Assembly: GCA_036380835.1 (NCBI GenBank) | Contig: DASVDZ010000069.1 | Coordinates: 53,032-117,031 of the forward strand | Source: DASQJL01 sp036380835 | GTDB lineage: Bacteria; Eisenbacteria; RBG-16-71-46; SZUA-252 | Length of the DNA stretch: 64,000 bases | Direction of reading: 5' to 3' | In this document: positions 1 to 7,826 of the stretch, piece after piece | Position numbering within the stretch: position 1 is the first letter of the stretch | Layout: the number at the start of each line of letters is the position of its first letter | Notes under the pieces: model-generated | Told to the model about the DNA's origin: nothing | The model's database searches: none | Seen by the model: the letters and a program-made list of their open reading frames with translations, nothing else | Made by a program: the position numbers and the translations under genes

Positions 1-882
1 CGGCGCGCCTTCACCCGGACGCTCGCCGGGACCGGCATGCGCCTCGGGTTCGCCCGCCGATTCATCGCGGGCGAGACGCTCGAGGACGCCCTCGGGTCGG
101 CCGTCGACCTGAACGCCCGCGGCCTCCTCGTCGTCATGAATCACCTCGGCGAGAACATCCGGGACGGGAAGGACGCCGAGGAATCCTACGGCTCGTATAC
201 CGAGATCCTCCGCCAGCTCTCCCAGAGGAAGATCGACGGCGCGATCACGATCAAGCCGACGCAGCTCGCGCTCGAGCTCGACTTCGATCTCTGCAAGCGG
301 CTGACGCTCCGCCTCGTGGAGGAGGCGGCGTCGCTCGGGAGAATGGTCGAGATCGACATGGAGCACTCGAGCGCCACGGAGGCCACCGTCTCCCTCTACG
401 AGCACGTCCGGGCGAGCCACGAGAACGTCGGGCTGGCGGTGCAGTCCTATCTCTTCCGAACCGCGGCGGACCTCGCGCGCCTCGAGCGCTGGAAGCCGAA
501 GATCCGGCTCGTCAAGGGCGCCTACCTCGAGCCGCACGACATCGCGTTCGCCGAGAAGCGCCAGGTGGACGAGAACTACGTCGCGCTGATGCGGATCCTC
601 TTCGCGGGGAGCTTCTTCCCCGCCATCGGAACGCACGACGAGGCGCTCCTCGCGCGGGCGAAGGAGCTGGCGCGGGAGCACGGACGCGGACCGGACGACT
701 GGGAGGTGCAGATGCTCTACGGCGTGCGGCGCGACCTCCAGGAGTCCCTGGTCCGCGAGGGCTACCGGATGCGCGTCTACGTCACGTTCGGCACCGAGTG
801 GGTGCCGTACTTCATGCGGCGTCTCGCGGAGCGCCCGGCGAACGTCGGGTTCGTCCTCCGGAGCATCCTGAAGGGCCGCTGA
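1..882 (+). CDS. Proline dehydrogenase family protein (5' end outside window)
   Basis: This flavoenzyme would oxidise L-proline to pyrroline-5-carboxylate and pass electrons to the quinone pool. The 293 visible residues cover most of the PRODH TIM barrel. Recognisable segments are IKPTQLAL, the FAD-site RLVKGAYLEP, GTHDEALL and the C-terminal substrate-binding stretch YVTFGTEWVPYFMRRLAERP with its paired arginines. The frame is open to base 1, and the residues before the first Met (position 37) fit the family, so the true start lies upstream. It ends 21 nt from the convergent HAD gene. No P5C dehydrogenase domain follows, so this is a monofunctional enzyme rather than PutA. Confidence 0.9.
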   Translation, partial: RRAFTRTLAGTGMRLGFARRFIAGETLEDALGSAVDLNARGLLVVMNHLGENIRDGKDAEESYGSYTEILRQLSQRKIDGAITIKPTQLALELDFDLCKRLTLRLVEEAASLGRMVEIDMEHSSATEATVSLYEHVRASHENVGLAVQSYLFRTAADLARLERWKPKIRLVKGAYLEPHDIAFAEKRQVDENYVALMRILFAGSFFPAIGTHDEALLARAKELAREHGRGPDDWEVQMLYGVRRDLQESLVREGYRMRVYVTFGTEWVPYFMRRLAERPANVGFVLRSILKGR

Positions 883-903
883 GCGGACGGATCCGGCGTC
901 CGG

Positions 904-1548
904 TCACGGCGCTCCGAACTCCCGCTCGACCCGCGACCGGAGATCGCCGAGGCTCGCGACCGCCACGTCGGCCGGGCCCGGCCGCGCGTGGGGCCGCTCC
1001 ACGAAGACGCTCGTGAGGCCGAGCCCGCGGGCCGTCGCGAGGTCGTAGTCGCCGTACGCGGAGACGTGCCACCAGTGCGGGCCCGGCGCCACGCCGAGCC
1101 GCGCCGATGCCGCGCGCCAGACCTCGGGGTCGGGCTTGTAGCGGCGAATCTCCTCGGCGCAGATCCAGTCGCTCATCCGGAATCCGAGGGCGCGCTCCAC
1201 CTGGACGCCGTGCGCGCGATCGCTGTTGGTCGTGGCGACGCACGGGGCGACGGTCATCAGGCCCCGCAACGCCGCGGCGGAATCGGGATAGAGGGGCCAG
1301 CGGCCGGCGTCGTCGCCGATCGCGCGCGCCGCCGCCGGCTCCATCCCGAGCACGCGGACGAGGCTCTCGGCCACGATCTCGGCGTAGAGGCGGAACGGCC
1401 CCCCCTCGATCGCCCCCTGCGCGTCGATCACGCGGTCGAACGCCGCGTCGTCGAACGGCACGCCGCGCGCGCGTACCGCTTCGGCGAGGCCCCGTCGCCA
1501 GTCGAGCACGGTGCCGAAGATGTCGAACGTGAAGAGCGTCGGTCGCAT
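904..1548 (-). CDS. HAD superfamily hydrolase, haloacid dehalogenase type II-like
   Basis: A 214-residue HAD hydrolase. Motif I is FDIFGTVLDW, where the Asp at residue 9 would be the nucleophile. Motif II is TTNSDR, motif III is the Lys in RRYKPDP, and motif IV is the acidic segment AYGDYDLATARG. The overall pattern matches the type II (L-2-haloacid dehalogenase) subfamily, but the true substrate could be another haloacid or a phosphate ester. It is divergent from the DinB gene, with 67 nt between the two starts. Family assignment is firm; substrate is unknown. Confidence 0.85.
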   Translation of the reverse strand: MRPTLFTFDIFGTVLDWRRGLAEAVRARGVPFDDAAFDRVIDAQGAIEGGPFRLYAEIVAESLVRVLGMEPAAARAIGDDAGRWPLYPDSAAALRGLMTVAPCVATTNSDRAHGVQVERALGFRMSDWICAEEIRRYKPDPEVWRAASARLGVAPGPHWWHVSAYGDYDLATARGLGLTSVFVERPHARPGPADVAVASLGDLRSRVEREFGAP

Positions 1549-1615
1549 CGGGCTTGAGTCTGCCAGGGGAAGGGAGGAAATTCATCCCCTGGGGTTCATC
1601 GCGAGAGGGGGAACG

Positions 1616-2086
1616 ATGACGGAATCCAAGCGAATCGCCGACCAGCACCGACGCGCGTTCGACGGGGAGGCATGGCACGGACCCGCGCTGTTCGAGCTCC
1701 TGGGGGACCTGGACGCGGCGCGCGCCTCGGCGCGGCCGATCGCCGGCGGTCACACGATCTGGGAGATCGTGCTCCACGTCGAGGCCTGGGAAGAGGCGGT
1801 CCACCAGCGCCTCAAGGGCCGGCCGATCGAGCTGACGCCGGACCTCGATTGGCCCGCGGTGGGGGAGACCGGCCCCGCCGCATGGACCCGCGCGCTGGCC
1901 TCGCTCCGCGCCACGCACGACGCGCTCAATCGGGACATCGCCGCGACGCGCGACGCGCGCCTCGCGGAAGTGGCTCCCGGAAGGGAATACACGCTCTACC
2001 ACCTCCTCCATGGGGCGGTGCAGCACGCGCTCTACCACGCGGGGCAGATCGCGATCTTGAAGAAGGGATCCTCCACGGCGCCCTAG
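1616..2086 (+). CDS. DinB family protein
   Basis: A 156-residue four-helix-bundle protein of the DinB/YfiT fold, usually a metal-dependent thiol S-transferase or an uncharacterised stress protein. Candidate metal ligands are the His in IVLHVEAWEE and the pair in GAVQHALYHAGQI near the C-terminus. The start at 1616 is chosen because a G-rich Shine-Dalgarno (gagagggggaac) lies just before it; the frame stays open upstream to 1511 but would run into the divergent HAD gene. It is one of three DinB-fold proteins in the window. Confidence 0.85.
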   Translation: MTESKRIADQHRRAFDGEAWHGPALFELLGDLDAARASARPIAGGHTIWEIVLHVEAWEEAVHQRLKGRPIELTPDLDWPAVGETGPAAWTRALASLRATHDALNRDIAATRDARLAEVAPGREYTLYHLLHGAVQHALYHAGQIAILKKGSSTAP

Positions 2087-2162
2087 CCGGTCGAGGCGGC
2101 GCCGTTTCGGTGTTATGCTCGAGGGGCCCCGGAACCGATCACCCATGTCGAGGTGCGCTCGA

Positions 2163-2906
2163 ATGAACCGCTTCGTCTTCGCCTTCGCAGCCGCCCTGCT
2201 CCTCCCGCCCGCCGCCGCGGGGGCCGGGGTCTCCTCCGCCACCATGGCCGCGACCGACTCGACGCGCCCGCCCTCGCGCTACGCCAAGCCCGACTCGGCG
2301 CTCATGGCGTCGCTCGGGAGGGGGGGGTACCTCCTCGTCTTCCGCCACGGCAAGACCGACTGGGCGCAGCGCGACACCGATCTCATGAACCTGGCCAATC
2401 GCGACACGCAGCGGAACCTGAGCGACGTCGGGAGGCGGGAGATGGAGGAGGTCGGGAAGGCGATCGCCGCGCTCGGCCTCCCGATCGGAGCCGTGGCGTC
2501 GAGTCCGCTCTGGCGCTGCCGCGACACCGCGACGCTCGCGTTCGGGCACTGCGACACGACCAGCGCCCTCTTCCTGCGCGGACCCGAGTATCGAACGGTC
2601 CGCGTGACGATGCTCTCGACGCCGCCGCCGCCCGGGAAGGACGACGTGATCGTCACCCAGCAGGATCTCGTCATGCCGATCCTCGGCATCCTGCGGGATG
2701 AGCTGGGCGAGGGAGAGGCGCTCATCATCCTGCCTCATGGCGACGGCAAGTTCGACGTCGCGGCGCAGATCGCGCCCGAGGATTGGCTCCGGTTCGCCGC
2801 GGCCGCCCGGTCCAAGCCGGCGGCGGTCAAGGCGGCACCAGGGTCCAAGGCGGCGCCTGCGGGCAAGGCGAAGACCAAGCGCCCGGCGACGACCAAGACC
2901 AAGTAG
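2163..2906 (+). CDS. Secreted histidine phosphatase family protein
   Basis: A 247-residue protein with an N-terminal signal peptide (MNRFVFAFAAALLLPP..., cleavage likely after an AGA motif). The histidine phosphatase core has the RHG motif (catalytic His62) and a second catalytic His near residue 192 (ILPHGDGK). The fold usually removes phosphate from small molecules or proteins through a phosphohistidine. The last ~40 residues are an Ala/Lys/Pro-rich basic tail that could bind cell wall or nucleic acid. The start at 2163 is preferred because it begins a clean signal peptide; an in-frame Met at 2115 would bury it. It likely acts in the periplasm. Confidence 0.8.
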   Translation: MNRFVFAFAAALLLPPAAAGAGVSSATMAATDSTRPPSRYAKPDSALMASLGRGGYLLVFRHGKTDWAQRDTDLMNLANRDTQRNLSDVGRREMEEVGKAIAALGLPIGAVASSPLWRCRDTATLAFGHCDTTSALFLRGPEYRTVRVTMLSTPPPPGKDDVIVTQQDLVMPILGILRDELGEGEALIILPHGDGKFDVAAQIAPEDWLRFAAAARSKPAAVKAAPGSKAAPAGKAKTKRPATTKTK

Positions 2907-2921
2907 CGCCCCGGCGTTCGA

Positions 2922-2948
2922 CGGCAACCCGTTGCCGATCAATATATT
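2922..2948 (+). promoter_or_regulatory. Small stem-loop followed by a TATATT -10-like element
   Basis: CGGCAA (2922-2927) and TTGCCG (2932-2937) form a 6-bp hairpin just after the phosphatase gene. It is followed by an AT-rich patch with the palindrome CAATATATTG (2940-2949). TATATT at 2943-2948 could be a -10 element for the GAF gene at 3034, but no good -35 was found at the right spacing. It could instead be a weak terminator. Function is inferred. Confidence 0.3.
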
Positions 2949-3033
2949 GCCGCCCCACCCATGCCGCCCACGGGCGCCCGCTCCACGGCCGAACCCCTAA
3001 ACAATCCGTCCCGTCGGGCCGATCTCTGAGCGC

Positions 3034-3513
3034 ATGACCGTAGACGAGCAGATCGCCCGACTCGACGCGCTGGAGGCCGAGGGCGCGCCGCTCCTCCGTA
3101 TCCTCGAGGCGGCCGTCCGCGGCCTCCACGATAGCGACGCGCGCTTTCACTGGACCGGCGTCTACGAGCTGTTCGACGACGGCGTCCTCCGGCTCGGTCC
3201 GTTCGTCGGCGCGCCCACCGACCACGTCTTCATCGGCGTCGGAAACGGCGTCTGCGGCACGGCCGTCGCCGAGCGGCGGAACATGAACGTCCCGGACGTC
3301 CGGGAGATCACCAACTACCTCGCCTGCAGCACCGAGACCCGCTCGGAGCTCGTCGTCCTGATCCGGAAGGGCGAGACGATCTACGGGCAGATCGACATCG
3401 ACAGCCACCAGGTGGCGGCGTTCGACCCGAAGGCGGTCGCGGCCGTCGAACGGATCGCCGATCGCCTGGCGCGCGCCTACGCGGCGTCCGCCTTGCCGCG
3501 GCGGCGGAAGTGA
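3034..3513 (+). CDS. GAF domain protein, related to free methionine-R-sulfoxide reductase
   Basis: A single-GAF protein of 159 residues. It matches the fRMsr/YebR-type GAF layout: GVYELF, LRLGPFVGAP, NGVCGTAV, DVREI, YLACSTETRSELVV and IDIDSH. Of the three fRMsr redox cysteines, the GVCG Cys and the LAC Cys (the catalytic position in fRMsr) are present. The first one is missing, because GAPTDH replaces the usual GKxAC. It may therefore reduce free Met-sulfoxide by an altered cycle or act as a redox/ligand sensor. Its stop overlaps the GTG start of the hybrid kinase (GTGA), so the two are translationally coupled. Confidence 0.8.
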   Translation: MTVDEQIARLDALEAEGAPLLRILEAAVRGLHDSDARFHWTGVYELFDDGVLRLGPFVGAPTDHVFIGVGNGVCGTAVAERRNMNVPDVREITNYLACSTETRSELVVLIRKGETIYGQIDIDSHQVAAFDPKAVAAVERIADRLARAYAASALPRRRK

Positions 3514-6116
3514 CGGGAATGGCCGACGCGCCCGGGGCGCCCGGGCACCCCGATCCGGCGGCGATCGCCCGCTCGCTCGCGGCGATCGCGTCTCCGTCCG
3601 GGATCGACGCCGGGCTTCGCGAGGCGGCCCGCCTCCTGGGGACCTGCTCGGCCTCGCGCGTCTCGGGGGTCCTCTACGTGAGGGACGGAGAGATCGCGCA
3701 CGAGGCGTGGCACCCCGAGGCCGAGAAGCGGCACGTCGAGACGATGATCCCGCTCAAGCAGGCCGCGCTGGCCGCGGCCGCCGGGGAGGCCCCCGACGAC
3801 CGCCGGGTCACCGCGTGCGCCGTCGCGGGCGACGGCGCCGCCACCGTCCCGGAGGCGGTGGTCTGGGTTCGCGCGGAGGATCGGGGAAGCGCCGCGGGGG
3901 ACGGTCGCCGCGAGTCGCCCGAGGTCGAGCGCCTCGCGCAGGCGGTGCTCTCGCTCCTCGGCGGGAAGATCGCGGCGGCGGCCGAGGGGGCGCGCTACCA
4001 CGAGCGCCAGGAACAGTACGAGCGGTGGTTCCAGACCCTCGACGCGCAGCTTCGGATCCTCGACCGGGAGCGGCAGAAGTTCGCCGCCGTCGCGAATCAG
4101 CCGGACAGCTACGCGTTCGTCACGGACGGATCGCGGACCGTGCGCTGGCTCAACAAGGCGATGGCGGGCCTCCTCGCGCGTCTCGGCGGGGAGGGCGAGC
4201 GGCTCGGCCGGTCGTGCGAGGAGGTCTGCGTCCGCCTGGGGCTGACCGGGCGCCCGGAGGGCTGCGCCGCCTGTCCGGTGATGCGCGCGTACGAGACGAA
4301 CGAGGGGAGCCACCTCGAGGTCCGGACCGGCGCCGGCGACGCGGAGCGGGATCTCTACGTGACCGCGCTGCCGATTCGCGGCCCCGACGGCCGCCCGATC
4401 GAGGTGCTCGGGCAGATCCAGGACGTCACCAACCTCGAGGTCGTCCGGCGCGCCAAGGAGCGCCTCGAGACGGTGATCTCAGGAGCGCCGATCGTGCTCT
4501 ACGCGGTCGATCGCGACGGGTGCTTCACCCTCTCCGTGGGGAAGGGGCTCGAGGCGCTCGGCCTGAAGCCGGGCGAGGTGATCGGCCGCTCGGTGTTCGA
4601 GATGTACGGCGGCGTTCCCGGCGTCGAGGACGCGATCCAGCGGGCGCTCGCGGGCGAGACCCTGACGCGGAGCGTGCTCGTCGGCGACGCCGCCTTCGAA
4701 TCGTACTTCGGCCCGCTGCGCGGGCCGGGCGGCGAGATCGAGGGGATGATCGGCGTCTCGACCGACGTCACCGAGCGCCGCCGCGCGGAGGAGGCGCTCC
4801 GCCGGAGCGAGGAGCAGCTCCGCCACGCCCAGCGAATCGAGGCGGTCGGGAGCCTCGCGGGCGGCGTCGCGCACGACTTCAACAACCTTCTCACCGCGCT
4901 CTTCGGGCACCTCAAGTTCCTGCGCGCGCGCGTCGCTCCCGGCTCCGATCTCGAGCGGGAAGTGGACGCCATCCAGCGCGCGGCCGATCGCGCCGCGTCG
5001 CTCACCCGCCAGCTCCTCGCGTTCAGCCGGAAGCAGGTGCTCCAGCTCCGGGCCGTGGACATGAACGGGGTCGTGCGCGACATGGAGCCGATGCTTCGGC
5101 GGCTGATCCGGGAGGACGTCGAGCTCCGCATCCAGCCGGAGGCCACGGAGGCGTGGATTACCGCCGATCCGGGACAGATCGAGCAGGTCGTGATGAACCT
5201 GGCGGTGAACGCGCGCGACGCGATGCCGCAGGGCGGGCGCCTCACGATCCGGACCGCGAACGTGACGGCCGGACCCGAAGGGTTCGGGGAATGGCCCGGA
5301 TCGCCCGGGATCGAGCCGCGCGACCCCGTCGCGGCGGGCCGGTACGTCGCGCTCATGGTCCGGGACACGGGCACCGGGATGGACGCGGCGACCCAGGAGC
5401 GCGCGTTCGAGCCGTTCTTCACGACGAAGCCGGTCGGCGAGGGGACCGGGCTCGGGCTCTCCACCGTCTACGGCATCGTCAAGCAGAGCGGCGGGGAGAT
5501 CTACCTGACGAGCGCGCCGGGAAGCGGCGCGACGTTCACGATCTACTTCCCCTGCGCCGACCCGGCCGTGGGGTCGGGGCCAGGAGGTAGCGCGTCATCG
5601 GCGGCGTCGACGGCGGCGGGCGCTCGGGCGGGGGCCCCGTCGGGCGAGGGCGCCGACGCCCCGGCCCCTCGCGGCGTGACCGTCCTCCTCGTCGAGGACG
5701 AGCAGATGGTCCGCGACCTCTTCCGCGACGTGCTCGTGGACGCGGGCTTCACGGTGCTCGAGGCGGGGAGCGGCGACGAAGCCCTCGCGATCGCGGCGCG
5801 CCACGGAGAGCCGATCGACATCATGGTCACCGACGTCGTCATGCCGGGAATGGGCGGCGGCGAGCTGGTGCAGCGGATGGCGTCGGCGCACCCCGAGGTC
5901 CACGTCCTCTACGTTTCCGGCTACACGGACGACGTGCTCGTCCGCCGGGGCGTCCTCGACACCGGCATTCCCTTCCTGCAGAAGCCCTGCATGCCCGACG
6001 AGCTGGTGCGCGGCGTCCGCGCCGCGCTCGACGCGCCCTCCCGCCCGCGCGACGCTACAACTGGAACCAGATCCTCCGATGGAGGAGGCTCTGGTCGTGT
6101 CCGATCAGAAGATTGA
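3510..6116 (+). CDS. Hybrid sensor histidine kinase with PAS domains and C-terminal receiver
   Basis: An 868-residue cytoplasmic sensor with no membrane segment seen. Order: an N-terminal GAF-like region (~20-160), a coiled-coil linker, PAS 1 (~195-310) with a Cys cluster (SCEEVC ... GCAACP), PAS 2 (~315-430), HisKA with phospho-acceptor His in VAHDFNNLL (~453), HATPase (N-box near 562; DTGTGMD; GEGTGLGLS), and a receiver (~723-850) with VLLVEDE and phospho-acceptor Asp in VTDVVMPG (~773). The start is GTG 3510, overlapping the GAF gene stop; ATG 3519 is an alternative. No separate DNA-binding partner is adjacent. Its last 62 nt overlap the convergent gene at 6055. Confidence 0.9.
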   Translation: MTGMADAPGAPGHPDPAAIARSLAAIASPSGIDAGLREAARLLGTCSASRVSGVLYVRDGEIAHEAWHPEAEKRHVETMIPLKQAALAAAAGEAPDDRRVTACAVAGDGAATVPEAVVWVRAEDRGSAAGDGRRESPEVERLAQAVLSLLGGKIAAAAEGARYHERQEQYERWFQTLDAQLRILDRERQKFAAVANQPDSYAFVTDGSRTVRWLNKAMAGLLARLGGEGERLGRSCEEVCVRLGLTGRPEGCAACPVMRAYETNEGSHLEVRTGAGDAERDLYVTALPIRGPDGRPIEVLGQIQDVTNLEVVRRAKERLETVISGAPIVLYAVDRDGCFTLSVGKGLEALGLKPGEVIGRSVFEMYGGVPGVEDAIQRALAGETLTRSVLVGDAAFESYFGPLRGPGGEIEGMIGVSTDVTERRRAEEALRRSEEQLRHAQRIEAVGSLAGGVAHDFNNLLTALFGHLKFLRARVAPGSDLEREVDAIQRAADRAASLTRQLLAFSRKQVLQLRAVDMNGVVRDMEPMLRRLIREDVELRIQPEATEAWITADPGQIEQVVMNLAVNARDAMPQGGRLTIRTANVTAGPEGFGEWPGSPGIEPRDPVAAGRYVALMVRDTGTGMDAATQERAFEPFFTTKPVGEGTGLGLSTVYGIVKQSGGEIYLTSAPGSGATFTIYFPCADPAVGSGPGGSASSAASTAAGARAGAPSGEGADAPAPRGVTVLLVEDEQMVRDLFRDVLVDAGFTVLEAGSGDEALAIAARHGEPIDIMVTDVVMPGMGGGELVQRMASAHPEVHVLYVSGYTDDVLVRRGVLDTGIPFLQKPCMPDELVRGVRAALDAPSRPRDATTGTRSSDGGGSGRVRSED

Positions 6117-6738
6117 GCTCGGGCCCCTCCGATCCCACGAACAAGCGCGCCCCGCGAACGTCCGCCGGAAGATCGAAGACGAGGAGCGTCTCGTAGGATT
6201 CGCCGGGGCGAAGGGGCGTGTCGAGCGACGTGCTCGCGCGCCCCGAGGCGGCGAGCGCGCGTTCCCCCTCGGGCGAGCGGTCGTAGCGGCGCCCCGCCGC
6301 GTCCTTCACGAAGACCCGTCGCGGGTTCGGCGCCAGAGGGCTCATCCCCCGCCGCGGCGAGATGGTGGTCTCGTCGAACCAGGTCCTCAGGCGGACGACC
6401 GTGAAGCGTCCCCGGGCCCGAACGGGATCGAGCGGCGGACCCAGCAGGGGGGTCGTCTCGGTGCCCGCGACGGAATAGGCGAGGTGGCAGTCGATCTCGC
6501 AGAAGTACTTCTTCTCGCCCGGGCCGAGGACGATCTCGCGACTCGTCGCCGACGCGGCGAGGAGGAGCGCCGCGTAGACGCCGATCACGAGAAGGCCGAA
6601 GCCCCCGATCCACGGCACGAGGCGCGCGCGACGGAAGAGCGCGGCGGCGAGGACGCCCAGGGCCGAGGCGGCCACGAGGAATCCGGCGCCGAGGAACGCG
6701 AGGACGACGAACGGGGCGTAGGGCAGGTCATGCGCCAT
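6055..6738 (-). CDS. Membrane protein with two TM helices and an exported domain carrying CEIDCH
   Basis: A 227-residue protein of unknown function. Two hydrophobic helices (~8-35 and ~43-65) are followed by a soluble, probably periplasmic, domain. That domain starts with KKYFCEIDCHLAYSV and has a beta-rich C-terminus (RPGESYETLLVFDLP, ending RIWFQL) recalling DUF4352/immunoglobulin-like modules. The CEIDCH segment (C-x3-C-H) could hold a disulfide or a metal/haem but proves neither. A good Shine-Dalgarno (AAAGGAG) precedes the ATG and overlaps a palindrome shared with the upstream regulator locus, so this gene is probably controlled by the winged-helix protein next door. Confidence 0.6.
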   Translation of the reverse strand: MAHDLPYAPFVVLAFLGAGFLVAASALGVLAAALFRRARLVPWIGGFGLLVIGVYAALLLAASATSREIVLGPGEKKYFCEIDCHLAYSVAGTETTPLLGPPLDPVRARGRFTVVRLRTWFDETTISPRRGMSPLAPNPRRVFVKDAAGRRYDRSPEGERALAASGRASTSLDTPLRPGESYETLLVFDLPADVRGARLFVGSEGPELNLLIGHDQSLLHRRIWFQL

Positions 6739-6747
6739 GGCGGGCTC

Positions 6748-6762
6748 CTTTGCGTTGCAAAG
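6748..6762. promoter_or_regulatory. Palindromic candidate operator CTTTGC-GTT-GCAAAG
   Basis: A perfect 6-bp inverted repeat with a 3-nt centre, 9 nt upstream of the 6738 start codon. It overlaps the Shine-Dalgarno of that gene. A matching palindrome lies at 7828-7842 ahead of the first gene of the same leftward cluster. A winged-helix regulator is encoded between them, so this is a likely repressor site (inference). Confidence 0.55.
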
Positions 6763-6783
6763 TGATGAGCCACGAAAAGCGGC

Positions 6784-7188
6784 TCACGACCGCTGCGCCC
6801 AGCGGATGACCGCGGCGAGATGGCTCAGATGGCGCTCCAGGGCGCGCCGCCCCGCCGGCGTCAGGCGGTACTCGGTCTTCGGGACGCGCCCCTCGAACGA
6901 CTTGGCGCAGGCGACGTAGCCCGCCTCCTCCAGCCGCCGCGCGTGCACCGAGAGGTTGCCGTCGGTCAGGTCGAGCAGCTCCTTCAGCTCGTTGAAGGTG
7001 AGCGTCTCGTTCACGGCGAGGGCGCTCACGATGCCGAGCCGCGCGCGCTCGTGGATCACGCGGTCGAGCGCGGCGAGGCCCTCGGGCGCGGGGCCGGGAG
7101 CGCCCCGCGGCCGCTTGCCCTTGGGCGGATCGCCGTAGGGGCGCGGATCCTCGTCGCGCGCGCGCGCGGGCCGGCCGCGGTCAGCCAC
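6784..7188 (-). CDS. Winged-helix transcriptional regulator (HTH_34 / PF13601-like)
   Basis: A 134-residue DNA-binding protein. Residues ~35-125 form a winged helix: VIHERARLGIVSAL, then LTFNELKELLDLTDGNLSVH (helix-turn-helix), EAGYVACAK, and a wing ending TEYRLTPAGRRAL. This family usually forms dimers that repress a neighbouring membrane-protein gene. Its start overlaps the end of the upstream membrane gene by 8 nt, so they are one transcript. The palindromes at 6748 and 7828 are the obvious candidate targets. The N-terminal ~30 residues are a charged, probably flexible lead. Confidence 0.85.
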   Translation of the reverse strand: MADRGRPARARDEDPRPYGDPPKGKRPRGAPGPAPEGLAALDRVIHERARLGIVSALAVNETLTFNELKELLDLTDGNLSVHARRLEEAGYVACAKSFEGRVPKTEYRLTPAGRRALERHLSHLAAVIRWAQRS

Positions 7189-7789
7189 CGTGCCTCCGCG
7201 CGATGTGGAACCCGAACACGATCTGGAGCCCTCCGAATCCCGCGGCGAGGTACGCGTCCCCCCATCCGGGCGGCGAGAAGAGCGCGATCGCGCCCAGCGC
7301 CATGAACGAGAGGCCGAGCGCCGGCACGACGCGCACCGAGAAGGCGCCGGCGGTCACGACCGCGGCGCCGTAGAGCGTGAGCCAGATCCCCGGAAGGAGC
7401 GGAATCCCGCCCGCCCGCGCGAGCGCCATCGTGGCGAGCGCCGCGGCCACGATGGGCGGCGAGAGCGTCATCACGAAGCGCCGCGAGGCGCCGCCCATGA
7501 GGGGCGTTCCCGCGCGGCGCGCCTTCCAGACGATCGCGGCGCATCCGATCGCGAACGCGGTCAGCGCCTCGAAGAGCCAGACCGCCAGCCACGCCTCCGG
7601 GGTCGGCGCGCGGTGCGCGAGCCACGCCGTGCCGAGGGCGGTCGCGCCCATGACGACGCCGCCCCAGCCTGGGACCGCCGTGAAGGAGCCCGCGCGCTCC
7701 ATCGCGTCCCGGATGACGCGGAGGTGCTCGTGGGCACGCTCCTGGAGCGGTGGCGGAACGTCGTAGGCCGGATCGGGGTGGGGCGCCAT
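7181..7789 (-). CDS. Multi-pass membrane protein, first gene of the winged-helix operon
   Basis: A 202-residue protein with a short polar N-terminus (~35 residues, including HEHLRVIRDAMERA) followed by about six hydrophobic helices. No enzymatic motif was recognised. Proteins of this shape often sit beside small HTH_34 regulators, and their role is not known. The ATG at 7789 is chosen because a near-consensus promoter ends 7 nt upstream; earlier in-frame Met codons would extend into the promoter and the divergent lipoprotein gene. It is translationally coupled to the regulator gene (8-nt overlap). Expression is probably autoregulated through the palindrome at 7828. Confidence 0.7.
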   Translation of the reverse strand: MAPHPDPAYDVPPPLQERAHEHLRVIRDAMERAGSFTAVPGWGGVVMGATALGTAWLAHRAPTPEAWLAVWLFEALTAFAIGCAAIVWKARRAGTPLMGGASRRFVMTLSPPIVAAALATMALARAGGIPLLPGIWLTLYGAAVVTAGAFSVRVVPALGLSFMALGAIALFSPPGWGDAYLAAGFGGLQIVFGFHIARRHGG

Positions 7790-7795
7790 GTGGGG

Positions 7796-7824
7796 AGTAT
7801 CGGGGGCCGGCCGCTTGTTGTCAA
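7796..7824 (-). promoter_or_regulatory. Near-consensus promoter with leaderless start
   Basis: On the minus strand: -35 TTGACA (7819-7824, six of six), 17-nt spacer, -10 GATACT (7796-7801, four of six). The ATG begins 7 nt after the -10, where transcription would initiate, and no Shine-Dalgarno is present. This implies a leaderless mRNA for the 7789 gene. Confidence 0.65.
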
Positions 7825-7826
7825 GT

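Noticed and set aside
812..2245. A 477-codon minus-strand frame covering the HAD and DinB genes
   Set aside because: The HAD motifs lie in a different frame, and this translation is shadow-type Arg/Pro/Gly sequence.
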